A stretch of DNA of 64,000 nucleotides from the NCBI GenBank assembly GCA_907165275.2, contig OU015653.1:6602001-6666000 (forward strand), read 5' to 3'. The number at the start of each line of letters is the position of its first letter. The stretch's first letter is position 1. Below are positions 52,180-64,000 of this stretch, in pieces. Made by a program: the position numbers and the translations under genes. Below the pieces are notes generated by a model, which saw only the letters and a program-made list of their open reading frames with translations, searched no databases and was not told the origin of the DNA. The stretch is from Zygaena filipendulae. Its lineage: Eukaryota; Arthropoda; Insecta; Lepidoptera; Zygaenidae.

Positions 52180-52455
52180 ATTATTATTACTCTGCAGATT
52201 GATTAAACGAGTATCATATTAAAGGAGAATGTTCCGTATTTTTGTCTCATTTTAATATAAAAAAATTATATCTATTTTCTACTATAAAATTATTTTTATT
52301 CCTTAATAACAATGACCTACATATTAACGAAAACTGATGGCACAAGTTACTGACTCGACGATGGATCATGATGCCCTTAAGAGTTATTCGACGCCCTTTT
52401 ACTTTACATTTCCGCTAACGCACCGATGACTCGAATGTCAAGGTCAATCACCCAC
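52180..52455. other. Short gene-free stretch
   Basis: Nothing recognised. Confidence 0.4.
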
Positions 52456-52458
52456 ATT

Positions 52459-52507
52459 TTTAACCGACTTCCAAAAAGGAGGAGGTTCTATGTTCGATTG
52501 TATGTAT

Positions 52508-52544
<37 letters not shown>

Positions 52545-53733
52545 ATGTTCACCGATTACTCGAAGACGGTTAGACCGATTTGAAAAATTCTTTTTTTGTT
52601 TGAAAGGGTTTACTCCCAATTAGGTCCCATTGCCACCAAGTCGGGATCTGATGATGGAATCTTGGAGAAATCGAGAGAACTCTTCAAAAATTATAGGCAC
52701 ACCTATAGCGATTTGGGTATTTTTGATAGTAAATCGTTCATTTCCTTTCGGAAAGCAAAATTTGAAGAAGTGGAACTGATGATGAAGACCACAGGTGGTC
52801 ATCGGAACAACTCAAAAATAATACGTATTTCACGGGTTCCGATTGAAGCGATTTCAAAAATTGTTTTTTTGTTTGAAAGGGGATACTCCCAAATTGATTC
52901 CATTGTCACCAAGTTGAGATCTGATGATGGGATCTTGGAGTAATCGAGGGAACTCTTCAAAAATTATGAGAACACTTATAGCGATTTTTGTATTTTTTAT
53001 AGTAAAACGTTTCTTTGCTTTTGGAAAGCAAAATTTGAAGAAGTGGAACTGATGATGAAGACCACAGATGGTCATCGGAACTACTCAATAATGGGTATTT
53101 CACGGGTTCCGAATCGTTAACTTTAATATGGTTTCTAAACAATTTATGCCCGTCACAATGTATATGGTGTAGTGGAACTGATGGTGATGTACTAGGAGAA
53201 CTCCTCAACAATTAACGTCCCTGCGTCGGGAAAAGCAATATTTTGTAAAAGGTGATGAGCAGTTGACATTAGGCTATTGTAACTTAGAGAAATTACGAAC
53301 TAAGTTACTTAAAAGCGAGAAATAAATAAAATTTTAACAAAAAAATTAAAACCGACTTCCAAAAACACAAAACTAAAAAACTAAAAATAAAAAGCTAAAA
53401 ATAACAAAATACCGATTTAATCCAAAAGACAAAAACACACGTAATATTATTATTGGTTTGTGCTACCACTGATCGGTATGAAGTCGGTGACAAGCCAAAT
53501 ATGGAGAGGGAAGATGGGCTAAGTCGACTTCCGCCACCAGCTCTTCGTTAGCAGAACAACCCAAGTGGGCAGACACCAGCGGGCTTGTCACCGAATTCAA
53601 ACCGATCAGTGGTAGCACAAACCAATAATAATATTACGTGTGTTTTTGTCTTTTGGATTAAATCGGTATTTTGTTATTTTTAGCTTTTTATTTTTAGTTT
53701 TTTAGTTTTGTGTTTTTGGAAGTCGGTTTTAAT
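52459..53733 (-). mobile_element. 1.3-kb composite foldback element, copy 2
   Basis: Inverse of 25478-26767: AACCGACTTCCAAAAAGGAG, the T tract (52510-52540), two tandem units of about 270 bp, then the long palindrome 53346-53731, ending TTTTTGGAAGTCGGTTTT. Open frames in it come from the repeats. Confidence 0.7.
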
Positions 53734-53734
53734 T

Positions 53735-54505
53735 TTTTTGTTATCGCTTAAAGTTTTCTCAATCATTTAACATCGTTTTTAGTATTATTAGTTACATGTA
53801 AGATTGAACTATCAAAGGCTTAAATATGTCCTTCGTTTTAAAATACACCCGTATAATAGACAGATTATGGTTAAATATTTTGTCCAGCCTCCATTCCCTC
53901 GGATCTATAATTTTCGGGGTTCACATACATACATAATCTCGTTTGCCCTCTTGATCATTATAAATAATAGTAAGCCACCAATAACATAGATATCTATAGT
54001 AAAAAAAAATCTAGGTTCTAGGTACCATACCATTTGCGCGTTCTATGCATATAGATAGAACCTCTGTTAATTTCGACCCACAATCAGGCTCTACCAGTAT
54101 AGTTACATTCCGTCGATTATGTATATATTTATCAATATAGTTACACTTTTCATTTCCTTTTATGATAGTTTATATTAAATTTATTATTTTGTTTTAAATT
54201 TAAATTGCATAAGTTTAGGTAATATACCTACGTGAGATGTATTCACAGGTAGAGGCTTTGCTTTTTTTTTCTCCCTTCAAAAACCACCCGTATGAAACGT
54301 ACCCATGTTACGAATTTAAATGTTAATGAGACCTGTTTGAATTAAAATTAAAACACCTCACGTTGGATCCGCCTCGTAAAACGTTTACACGTTCATAAAA
54401 CATTGAACTAGACGCACCTTTAATATGCATCTACCCTATAATGGTTTATTAACTATTAAAAAACTACAAACTCGTTGTGATTTTTGTTTATTCTGTTGCG
54501 ACGCA
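53735..54505. other. Gene-free stretch
   Basis: AT-rich, nothing recognised. Confidence 0.4.
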
Positions 54506-54646
54506 TTAATAGTACATTGTTATCCTAGGGGTGAAAGTATCTATAGCCAATAGATCGAGGGACTAAATAAGTCTTTCTCCCGAGGATAACACTGTGCTTT
54601 TCATTACGAATGCAAGGAAAGTCAAAATAAAAATAGGAATTAGCTA
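54506..54646 (+). repeat. Dispersed repeat, copy 2 of 27885-28065
   Basis: Same ends as the first copy, but without the GCGCCC hairpin insert. Confidence 0.65.
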
Positions 54647-54649
54647 AAG

Positions 54650-55778
54650 AAAAAATTAGTGAATTTTATTTAAATTAATACCTACTTAAACTTAAAGTTA
54701 TTTCAATTTTACAACGCGCTGGCTGTATAGAAAGTTGGAACATGGTTCAATAGAAATGTGAAAATAGACCTAGTTTTTTTTAATAATTTGACAGTTGTCA
54801 GTTGAAAGCGATTCTCCCTAGGGCTGAAAAAGGTTACTTTCAACCCGCTTCTTAGGCAACTTCAGACCTACTTTCCGAGTATGAGTAATGAAAAATTAAT
54901 TTTTTTTTCTTATATGTGTACTTAGTATCTTACCTATAGGTATACTTTTAAGTTTTCAAAGTAGCTATCAAACAACTGAATTTTAAATCTTGATATCGTA
55001 GGTATAGTTCTAGATCCACGCGCATTATCAAATTCTAACAGGATACCTACATTATTTAACTGATTCAGATGTTGGGACGATATGTCATGAGTATAAAAGG
55101 TACCGAAAACAAAGACTTATTTTTGACTTATTTGGTTTTAGTAAAAATTTCGACCGAAGTGCAAGTAGAAATTTTTGTAATGTCGCAGTCCACGAAAAGG
55201 TTATGTAATGTATAACTATTAAAGTTAGACTGGTCATTACATAGAGTTGGCTCGTCTCATCGCGTCTACAGGAAGCATGAGCCAACGTAGAGCTGATAGC
55301 CTCTACGCCTGCTTTGTACTGAGTCCCCACAATGCGGCTCGCCGAACCTTTCTCATTTCGTTTTTGTTTCTCTTCGCATCGTTGTTGCGGCAGCCACAGA
55401 TGTTCCTACGAAAGCTACGGCTCATCTACGGATTAGTACCTACCCGGCTACCCGTTGGGTCGTATTATCTGCCCTACATCGCAACACAAAACTTCTTTCG
55501 GAAACATTTAGATATTTACTTGTTATACGATCTATTACGCTTTGTACCCGACACATATTACATTTGCAGCTACTCAGAAAGTACACTGAATTTTAAATAA
55601 ACGGCAAAATAATAAACAAAGAAAGGAAGAGACGGGTAGGTATAAAGGTATTACGATTGTCAAACTTAGAGACCATCTGTACGTTTGAGAATTCTCAAGC
55701 AACTTTCATCCTACTTGATTGTTTGAACACCTTGATGGCCAACTTTGGCTTTCTTAATGGCCGATTTGCGTTATCCTC
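54650..55778. other. Gene-free stretch with an unassigned open frame
   Basis: 55274-55600 encodes about 108 residues from ATG (MSQRRADSLYACFVLSPHNA onward) in somewhat GC-richer DNA. Blocks like GAGTCCCCACAATGCGGC and TTGTTGCGGCAGCCACAG look like transposon-derived sequence to me. I see no domain and do not call a gene. Confidence 0.35.
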
Positions 55779-55882
55779 GTTTGCCGTTGAACCTTTGCTG
55801 TAGGCTACTAAGTAACTCTACCACTACAGTGGTTTGCCGTTGAACCTTTGCTGTAGGCTACCTCTACCACTACAGTGTCTAC
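55779..55882 (+). repeat. Tandem duplication, unit about 50 bp
   Basis: GTTTGCCGTTGAACCTTTGC, TGTAGGCTAC and CTCTACCACTACAGTG occur twice in a row. The first unit has 7 extra bases (TAAGTAA). Confidence 0.85.
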
Positions 55883-55884
55883 TC

Positions 55885-57225
55885 CATTGCACTATTATGA
55901 AAATATATATCTATGCCTTATTTACATATATTGTGTAATTCTGTTGGAAAACGTTGTCGTAGGTGCACGCATTTCTCAAATCGGTTCTATTTGGTTAATC
56001 TGTTGTGGTCACAGTTCAAATCTAATCTAACACTGCACGTCTGGTCGCTGGCAAATAGTTACAAAACAACAGCGTTTTCTGTTCTCGGCATTAAGTATAC
56101 AAAATGCTGGTCGTTTGTAAACAAGTAAATTTTATCTACAATTTTGTTACGACGATACATAAAGTAATTAAACTGGAGGCATAGCATGTCTGTATTATTG
56201 ATTATATTCCGAAAAGAAATAGCAGGGTGTTAAAAAAAACTCCTCTACAACTTAACACCACGTATAATTTTCTGAACGGATTCGACTTAACTGGCATCAG
56301 CTACAAGATATACTACGTCGGTTTTAAAACAAAAGAGTAAATCATGGTTCGATCTTTAGTGGTTATGTTAAGAGTTCTCTAGGGAAATTCAGGATGCAAG
56401 TGTGTGCAGCCACGGGGCATAGCTCTTAAATAATACAGGAGTTTATAGATGACAAGGAAATAAACATTATTTTTAACAGTATAGAACAAGAGAATCCGTT
56501 AATTCAGCCAAACAAGATCAACTGGAAAACTGTCAGAACTTAAACGAAATGTTCTTTTGTATTAATTTTCATTTAATTCACTATGTGCGTAGCGTACACG
56601 TATAGGCGGGTCCACACCTCTTTTATTTATATGTAATATACCTACTGTACGAGTGCGCAGTCGTATATCTGCAGAAGACAGGGACGTAAGTAACCTAATT
56701 AAGCCGCAGATTTACGCGTAAGGAGAACAGTTCGGTACGTAATAATAATGTTTTAGTTACGCCGCTCGTTACGTTCCGCAGTTGGTATCGCTTTCACGGA
56801 AATCGCTAACAAAGTTTGTTCTCGTTGATTACAGTGTAACTCACACGTGATAAGCACTTCGATGTTATGTTTACGCGCTGATTCTAGTACAGTCCGATCA
56901 AAAGTCTGTACCTCTGAAAGGCCTGAACAATATTGAAGTGATACTTCCTTGGACACGGTGGCTCTTTTATAACTTTACGTTATATTGCACTTATAAAATA
57001 TAATAGGGTGTAAAATATGTTAATGTCTTTCTTATAAAATTCATCAAGTATTTGTAGTAGTAGTTGTAGTACGCAGTAGTAGTATTGATGGAATTCCAAG
57101 AGGGAAACCTATTTTTATAGATATCTACGTCCAGTTGATGAAGAGCGTTCCCCTTCCCGGGTATACGAGTAAATATGAGTTGATTTAATAGATGAATTGA
57201 TACACGAATCAATTATGAAATGGTA
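55885..57225. other. Gene-free stretch
   Basis: 56753-56956 on the minus strand is an open frame of 67 codons (GTG start; EVSLQYCSGLSEVQTFDRTV) in less AT-rich DNA. No ATG, splice site or domain supports it. Confidence 0.35.
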
Positions 57226-57229
57226 GATT

Positions 57230-57440
57230 ATGCACCAAGGGAGAAAGCAGTGTCTTACGTCATGGGCGGCATATTGGACCCTGGGCGTAAGGAGAGACTC
57301 TAGAGTTAAAAATTTGATTCCTGAGCGGAGCGAGGGAGTTATATAGAGTCCTGAGTGCAGCGAGGGGTTTAAGCCGCCCGTGACGAAGACAGGCTTTATC
57401 CTCGAGGTGAATACTCTACTTTTCATACTTACTGCGAGAT
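57230..57440. repeat. Repeat with GAGCGGAGCGAGGGA motif
   Basis: CCTGAGCGGAGCGAGGGAG, then AGTCCTGAGTGCAGCGAGGG, between GGGAGAAAGCAG and ATCCTCGAGGTGAATAC. It recalls the 27885 repeat (CCCGAGCGTAGCGAGGG, GAGGATAACAC) and a short piece at 51160. Confidence 0.4.
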
Positions 57441-57479
57441 ATAAACCCTCTTTGCAGGGGCATGGTAAAGAGGGTTTAT

Positions 57480-59200
57480 TCGAAAATCGAACTGCCCACC
57501 ACAGGCAGATCACATAAAAAGAAAAAAAAAATAGTTTTCCTACAAATTTTAACGTTCCAAACACAAATCACTTTACTCCCTTGGGAGTTTACGTCGAGAT
57601 TGGCTTGCTTTAACATCGAGATTTCGTTATATTATGACGTAAGTAATTCGACATTGTCAAATAATCTAAGTAATAAACGTAAAGTAATAAACGAAAAAAT
57701 TCAAAGTAAATAACTTATTTTTTTTATCTTTTTACTGTGTGCACTTAATATATCCATCAAGTTGTTTTGCGGACTATACGTCACATCGTATGTTCGTATT
57801 CGTACTATTTTTATATTATATAGACCTGCTTCTAGAGAGGGTTGTTGTTAGTGCTTGCTTTCAGGACTTTTCACTAAGAACTCGACGAAGAAACTTAATG
57901 CAATTACTCTTTGCAGGTGATTTATTAATTTTAATACGCTATAATAAAATATAATTCCTATTAGAAACCTCATGTTATTGACTTTTGCCATACTTTTAGC
58001 AGCTGTAAACGCTTATTTTTACTACTACTTAGATGTCGTGGGTTCGATCCCTTAACGCAGTTAACATTTTCTTGAATGTATAAATGTATTAATATTATAC
58101 TTACCATATTTTTAAATTTACTTATTATTTTATGTTAGCACATAATTACTACAGTTATATCTAACTAGGTTTTCAAAATCTAAGAGCATAATGATGAACA
58201 TCAAAATTATACATGAATAAGAAACATGAGTATCTCATATTTTGGGTACATAAATAAAAAAATATTCAGGTAAACTTATTCATGACATCCAATGGATGAA
58301 AGGTAAGGAAGTAGGCATCCAAACCTCAGCTATTGAAAAAAAATATTAAATTCGACCCTATGAAAGAAAATACGAGGAAAATTTATGATGTCCATCCGAA
58401 AATTGAGGAGCTCAGGTATAGATAGGTACCTGTTAATGAGAGTCCGCTCCCGTTACAAAGTCCGTCCGGCACGGCGCATACTCCCACCGAGAAAATTAGT
58501 TACGCGGAAATTTACATAATAGGGAATCCGTGGCGCTCCGGTCCTTTGAGAGCCGGCGGCGGCGCGGCGCTCGGCGCTGCCGCCGGCCCGCTCGGCCCGC
58601 TCAGAGTGACACCCTCGCACATTAAATTACCTACCTAACATCTCTCTCACTTTATTTGTGAAGGCTACACCGTCGACGTCTAATTAGACGCTATTTCACA
58701 CACCGAACCACTAACGACTTCAACTAGCGTCAACTATTTATAACGTTACTTTTGTTAATTCATAACTCATTTCCAGTTTTCATAACACGTAGGTAACTGT
58801 AGGACAACCGATATCGAGCACCTCACGATATGTTACATTACAAATAAATATTTATAAATTAAAATATCAACGTCCGAAGGAATGAACAGACATGAATCGT
58901 ATGTATCGTATGTTATAGACTTCTTGCCATCCGCCACAAGATTTCGCATTTGCCATATTAAGTATTTTAAAATATCTCATAATACTCTAATTTCATTGAC
59001 AACTTGATTTAGAAACGTTTACTTTTCTCTACTCTTACCTAGGTTAGGTGGAGAGGTCCACTTTTAACCATTTTTTATCGACATGAAAATAAATGATCGA
59101 ACCGCCATCTTTGATTGCCGCCAAAAAACCTCCGAACAGCTTGTTACTTATTTTTATACTTTATATTTTCCTGTAATTGAATTTAAGTACATAGTTCTGT
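57480..59200. other. Gene-free stretch with SINE scrap and GC-rich patch
   Basis: 58030-58055 (GTCGTGGGTTCGATCCCTTA) is a B-box-like SINE remnant. 58540-58615 is strongly GC-rich (GCCGGCGGCGGCGCGGCGC), out of keeping with its surroundings. No frame with coding character crosses it. Confidence 0.4.
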
Positions 59201-59204
59201 CCAA

Positions 59205-59292
59205 AGACTCAAAGGTAAAACCCTGGGTTCGAACTCCTGCCCGCTGAATATAAAGGCGAGTATTTTACTGCTGAGCTACCGCGGATCACACA
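59205..59292 (-). repeat. tRNA-like SINE head or tRNA relic
   Basis: On the minus strand GCGGTAGCTCAGCAGTAAAA is a good A box and GGAGTTCGAACCCAGGG a B box, about 45 bases apart. The acceptor stem does not close, so it is not a functional tRNA. Confidence 0.5.
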
Positions 59293-59915
59293 TTAGGTGT
59301 GACGTGATAGGTTTTATAAAGCGTTAGTTTTATAACAGAAAAAGCATTACACCTACCTGGTAAGTTATTGTACGTCTTTTATAGAGACCATTAAAAACAT
59401 CGTAAAAATCACGTAAAAATACTGTCGCATAGGTACGTCAACGGAAATGCTTCAATTTTCGGTCTGCTTATACCTGAATTAATACGCTTGGAGAAAGTCA
59501 TATTTTTTTCTTTTGACAATACAAATTAGAGAATTAAAGAAAATTAAAAAAAAAACTAAGATCTTTCGTTAATCATTTCGATAATGAAAGAATTGCATGG
59601 AATTTACAAGTGTCGCTTCAAACAACACGGTTGAAGGCAGTTTACAAATTAGATAATAGATATAAGATATTTAATATCTGGGGGCCCGACTGTGGCCCGT
59701 CAAATTAAGCAAATAAAAAAAACGGGCATCATTTTCTCGAAGCAACACATATCTGCCTACGTTTATTGTAGAGCGACTGACTATCATCTTCCGGAGAGAT
59801 TTGCTACATACCTACGAATACAAAGGGGTTATCTTGTATATTGTGAACTCGTTGTTTTAATTTTGATAACAATTGATACGGTGTTGTTAAGTGGTCGAGC
59901 AAATTATAATATTTT
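59293..59915. other. Gene-free stretch
   Basis: AT-rich, nothing recognised. Confidence 0.4.
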
Positions 59916-59919
59916 AAAA

Positions 59920-60142
59920 CAATAATGAAAGTATATACCTACAGTATTTACAAAAAAAAAAATTTGCCTGTCTGTCTATTTGTTCCAGCTAATCTCTGAA
60001 ACGGCAGGACCGATTATAACGGGACTTTCACTGGCAGATCGCTGTTGTTATAAGGAGTAGGTTAGGCTATATTTAAAAAAAAAAATAGTTCCTGCGGAAA
60101 TTCCGAAAATCACTCGGGTGAAACCGTGGGGCGCAGCTAGTT
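59920..60142 (-). repeat. GTCT-microsatellite repeat
   Basis: TTTGCCTGTCTGTCTATTTG, AACGGGACTTTCACTGGCAG and the end GGGGCGCAGCTAGT. Confidence 0.65.
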
Positions 60143-60144
60143 AT

Positions 60145-63100
60145 TAAAAATAATATATTTTAATGGTAAATAAAGATAACTAGCAAATAAAATAAACTTA
60201 ATTTACTGAACAATATTTTGAACACCGATAGTAATTCAATAGATCGTCCACCGAAACGCCTGAATAGGCAGAACTGAAAAACCCAATTGCAGCCGCGCAA
60301 CAGTCGCTCGCCGCGCGCCGTAGTAATTGGGTAACCGCAGCGGATCATTAGGTAATTGCAGCCGTAGTGGCACCAGTGCGCCTCCGTGCCTCTGTCTCGC
60401 CGCACAGTCCCCTTAGCCAAGTTGACGTCCTTACTATCATAAAATGCGAATATTAGTGTTAGTTTATTTTGTATGTTTACCACTTAATCAAATCATCATA
60501 AAATATTGCATTCAAGTTTTCAGGGGTACAAAGTACATATAGGGTACATTATAGGAAACTTTTGATCTTGGAATATTTACCTTTCGCGTTGCTTCGACGG
60601 TCCGACACGCAAACTAATTTACGTAGCTCTTGCGTCATTGTCTGTAGCGTAAACCTAACATAACTTAGAAATATACTTTACCGGTTCAAAGTAGTTTTGA
60701 CTAAGAAAATCAATCAAAACTACCTACTTATATCTACAAATCATTATTAAACAATTATTTTCAGACAAAACTACTTTTGACCAAACTTGTTTAATCAAAG
60801 TTACTTTTTGCTGTTTTTCTTCGGTTAAAAGTACTTTTGACAAGTTTTTCACTGTAGGTACCGTAAAACATTCCAGGTAGCAAAAGTTACATACTTATTA
60901 GTATTAGTTGTTACGCGATTCCTAACTATAACAGTAACAAGCTTTTGTATAGTCTGTACACTATAATATGTCATGGACCAAGTGATGAATAAAAAAATAA
61001 AAAAATCTCGGGCAGTTTGAAAAATGCCCAATATGAGATGTGATAACAACTATTGATATAATCAAATTGTCCGGGCATTATTTAAAATTTTTATCACCTT
61101 AAGGGCAGAGTAATTAAAACGGAGTGTTATTACAGTTACGTTACGTTACGTTTGAAATAATTAAACGTAAAATTAATATTTAAAACAAATAAAATCTTTT
61201 CTTTCATAGTAATTGTGGACCTATGATAATAAAAACATGAATTAACTGGAATTTACCAAATCTAGGTTAGGTTAAGTTTGTACTGATGTCTAAGTTGCCA
61301 AAGACAAAATATGGTAGCAACTATGATGATGAATAACCATTTGTATATTGTGTTAAATATAAAATACATAGAAACCCTATGTCAATGTCTAGGCAATGTG
61401 ATAAATAAGGAAGTTCAAATTGTAATTATTTACTATGCTCTAAGTAGCTTGTCATTATTCATAATGCTCAGGCATAATGAAAAATGTCCCAATTTGTTAC
61501 TTGGTGCATAACATGTATACTCTTACCTAAGAAGCTCAAAGTTTAATTGCCTCGTTATTAAGTATAGCAGTAGTTTCAGATTTCTCATAGTGTAACATTA
61601 AGTTTGCCACAGTAAGAAGTCAGTTAGTTCTCTCAGCAGCCATTATGCCGGCTATTATAAAGATAATATTGATTAATAATTTCACCGTTTATTTCTTCAC
61701 GTTATTTTAAATATTAGAAGATTTTAAATTAACAGCTATTAATTAATAACAACTTAAAATTATACGGACAAATTTTTACATAAAATAAAAACTGTCATCA
61801 AAGATTTATTCGTTTATACGTTTTTACTGTATAGTAATACCTACTTACTTGGGTATTATTATCCAAAGAATAAAAAGTATCCATGGTTGTTTATTATTAT
61901 AGGACTAGTATAGACGTGTTCTATTAACGGAAGAGTCTACAAGGGTTTTCAACTCTCAGATAAAATATTATTAGACGAACGATATTTATTTTGCTGCATA
62001 AAATTGTCAACAAAACGTCTTCGTCGTCGTCCCATCGACTTTTCGTCTTTGTCTATGTGTATTACATACACAGAATCAACAAGTACAGAATCGCATATAA
62101 GCACACGCAGAGGTTTGCAATTTCACGGGTGATTGAAACACCCTACTCCACCTTTCAGCACGAATGTAATTTCGCGCCGCTCACGCACATTCAGTTGTTT
62201 TTGTGCTTCAATTTCCGAACAGCTTTTCAATTTTGAATGAAATAAACGCTCTATCTATGTGTTATAAATCTATAACACATAGATTGTACTGATAAAAACT
62301 AGGTAGTTAATTTATATTTTTGGTCCTGTGTAACAAGGGTGTCGTGGCTTGTAATTTAGCTTGACGCAGCGCGACGATGCGAGTAGAGCTTTATATCAAT
62401 TTCACCGTGAGTTTACTACTTGCCCTCGGTGCTCGGTTAGCACGACGCGGCGAGGCGCCAGGAACTCGTTTAATTAAAAGGGAATCTACTCGAAAGCAGT
62501 TAAGCCCGTGTTTGCTCTCCATCTATGCTCGTTTTATGCCGCCATCGTCGTACTCACCGTTCCGAATGAATTACATTAGAATGATATTTTTTAAAGATTT
62601 TTGAAGTGTAACTGCTATGGACAGAGCCGGCAATCTTTAAATTGCGTTACGTAATGCGTTACTTTCTTCTTTTTCTTTACCGATACCAATTACCTACCCT
62701 CTTAGCAAATGTGAAAATGTACCACAAAATCAGCCAAGAGCGAGTCGGACTCGCGCACAAAGGTATAAGTATAACTTCTATTCGAAGTACGTACGAGTAC
62801 CTACATTTGCTGACGAAAGACAAAAGGTTTTACTCTTAAATGGTATTGTGCAAACAGTTTTACTTATAGGTACTGTTTATTATTTTCAATGCCTTACACT
62901 AACATAAAATGATTGGAAATTTTGTAAAGGTCTCATTGGCATTTAGTCTAAAATACCTTGCCTACGACAACTAAGCAGTGTCGGTGTTTATGAAACAACT
63001 TTTGTTATACAACGTGTTAATGAATTAACTGAAAACCTGATACACCCCATTTAAAAAAATACATAATAATATGATTAAAGTATATTTTATGTCGAAAAAA

Positions 63101-63265
63101 ATTATACTTTAAAAGTTATTTAACATTAGTTTGGTAGTGACCTATCTACGAAATTCCAAGCGCTACGCCCGCGCCTACCGGTTCGAATTTTTTTGCTGTG
63201 GGCGGCGTACGGCGTACGCGCCAAATATTGTATTATAAATAATTTTGACATGGGCTAATGAAAAT
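60145..63265. other. Gene-free stretch
   Basis: 60240-60430 is locally GC-rich without a supported frame. ACTTTTGAC-type motifs cluster at 60690-60850. 62377-62604 is an open frame starting MRVELYINFTVSLLLALGAR, with GTGAGT just inside, but nothing confirms a gene. Confidence 0.35.
62253..62284. repeat. Perfect hairpin, 14-bp stem and 4-base loop
   Basis: ATCTATGTGTTATA, loop AATC, then TATAACACATAGAT. Confidence 0.8.
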
Positions 63266-63269
63266 GAAA

Positions 63270-63545
63270 AAATAATAATAATAATAATAATAATCCACAT
63301 CACAACACACAGATCTGCTTGATCCCACAGTAAGCTATTATTAGCTTGTGTCGTGGAAACCAAGCAAACGTGGTATATACTACATAGAATTACTTATATA
63401 TTATACTATATAGATATATAAACACACCCAGACTGGAAAATGGAACCCTGTGTTCATCACACAAAGTCCACCCCCACCGGGAATCGAACCCGGAACCCCT
63501 TGATTAGCGGGCAGGCATGGTGACCATTGCGCCAATCGGGTCGTC
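63270..63545 (-). mobile_element. Intact tRNA-derived SINE
   Basis: Minus-strand head GACGACCCGATTGGCGCAAT (A box), then CCGGGTTCGATTCCCGG (B box at about 63477-63493). The body has GGGTTCCATTTTCCAGTCTG and ACCACGTTTGCTTGGTTTCC, and the tail is (ATT)n at 63270-63294. 276 bp. RNA polymerase III transcription is expected from the family type. Confidence 0.8.
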
Positions 63546-64000
63546 AAAAATATAACCTATATTAAAATATAGTGCCATCGACTCGCTAGTTGATTCTGAG
63601 CAAACCATTTTCTAGTTTTCAGTTAATTCATTAACACGTTGTATAATTTCATACAGTTGAGATCGTGTATTGCTAGTCACGCCAAACCAAAACGCAAAGT
63701 CAAACTTTTTAACCACTGACTTACTAAAAAGACCGCCCATCGCTACTAGATCAATGCTTTTACCGCTCAGCTGTGTGGCTCAGTTGGTAGGCACCAGAAG
63801 TGTCAATACAATAGCACCCGCCATCGCGTCTAAGGCTTTATGATAATTGGTAAACAAACACAATGTACATTATTGATAATATTGAAAAGAAATTTCTTTA
63901 GGCATGGTTAGAATTTATAGATTTCCGTAGCCAAGTAGCTAAAACAGAACACTTATAGGTATTTTCGTCATGTCCATCACTCTGTCTGTATGTCATAGCT
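63546..64000. other. Gene-free stretch
   Basis: GTGTGGCTCAGTTGGTAGGC at 63774-63793 is A-box-like with no B box after it, perhaps a SINE scrap. Confidence 0.35.

Noticed and set aside
52596..53211. Several plus and minus frames of 60-115 codons
   Set aside because: All lie in tandem units of the composite element and recur in its other copy.
59205..59292. Functional tRNA on the minus strand
   Set aside because: Boxes are good, but the acceptor and anticodon stems do not pair.
60160..60483. Minus-strand 107-codon frame as a gene
   Set aside because: Cys/Arg-rich start then Phe/Leu run, no domain, beside a repeat; composition follows a local GC patch.
62377..62604. Plus-strand frame with a possible signal peptide
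   Set aside because: GTGAGT right after codon 10 and a basic low-complexity continuation; no second exon found, so evidence is too thin.

Overview
This window looks like nuclear DNA of a moth or butterfly (Lepidoptera). It is AT-rich and gene-poor. It is crowded with repeats of a kind I associate with lepidopteran genomes: short elements that start CTAGCTGT(C/G)CCC and carry GTCT microsatellites, several tRNA-headed SINEs, 5'-truncated LINEs with pentanucleotide tails, and foldback MITEs. I see no bacterial-type operons, CRISPR arrays or rRNA genes.

The only probable host genes are at the left end, both on the minus strand. A complete three-exon gene (exons 9447-9301, 7467-7402 and 6987-6931) predicts an 89-residue secreted peptide. 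About 6 kb downstream, exon 1 (453-301) of a second gene has the same layout (signal peptide, then an Ala/Thr-rich segment with an NAT sequon, then a phase-0 donor) and runs off the window. I read them as a tandem pair and do not recognise the family. The space between them was expanded by a foldback MITE (1397-5913), which was later split by an apparently full-length two-ORF LINE (1596-5870). ORF1 and ORF2 of that LINE overlap in the -1 frame, and an in-phase A_AAA_AAC heptamer lies in the overlap. The introns of the complete gene have collected two further MITEs, a decayed retroelement domain and small repeats.

From 10 to 31 kb there is mostly repeat debris. It includes a 162-bp copy of the same MITE (13778-13939), a tRNA-derived SINE split by a decayed Tc1-type transposon (14002-15840), and a 1.3-kb foldback composite (25478-26767) that recurs inverted at 52459-53733. 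From 32000 to 37507 lies a Ty1/copia retrotransposon with indistinguishable 289-bp LTRs, a 5-bp target duplication, a tRNA-Met-type primer site and a PPT. Its gag is broken by a truncated LINE and one TGA stop separates protease from integrase.

From 37.5 to 64 kb there are SINE fragments, a TTAA-flanked palindromic element full of GCATGC (39782-40682) carrying an RTE-type LINE tail, a 5'-truncated LINE with half a reverse transcriptase (about 43920-45155), more CTAGCTGT repeats, and an intact SINE at 63270-63545. The two peptide genes look like the only host functions. Everything else recognisable is mobile DNA, often nested, which gives a relative order of insertion. All calls come from reading the sequence; no database search was run.
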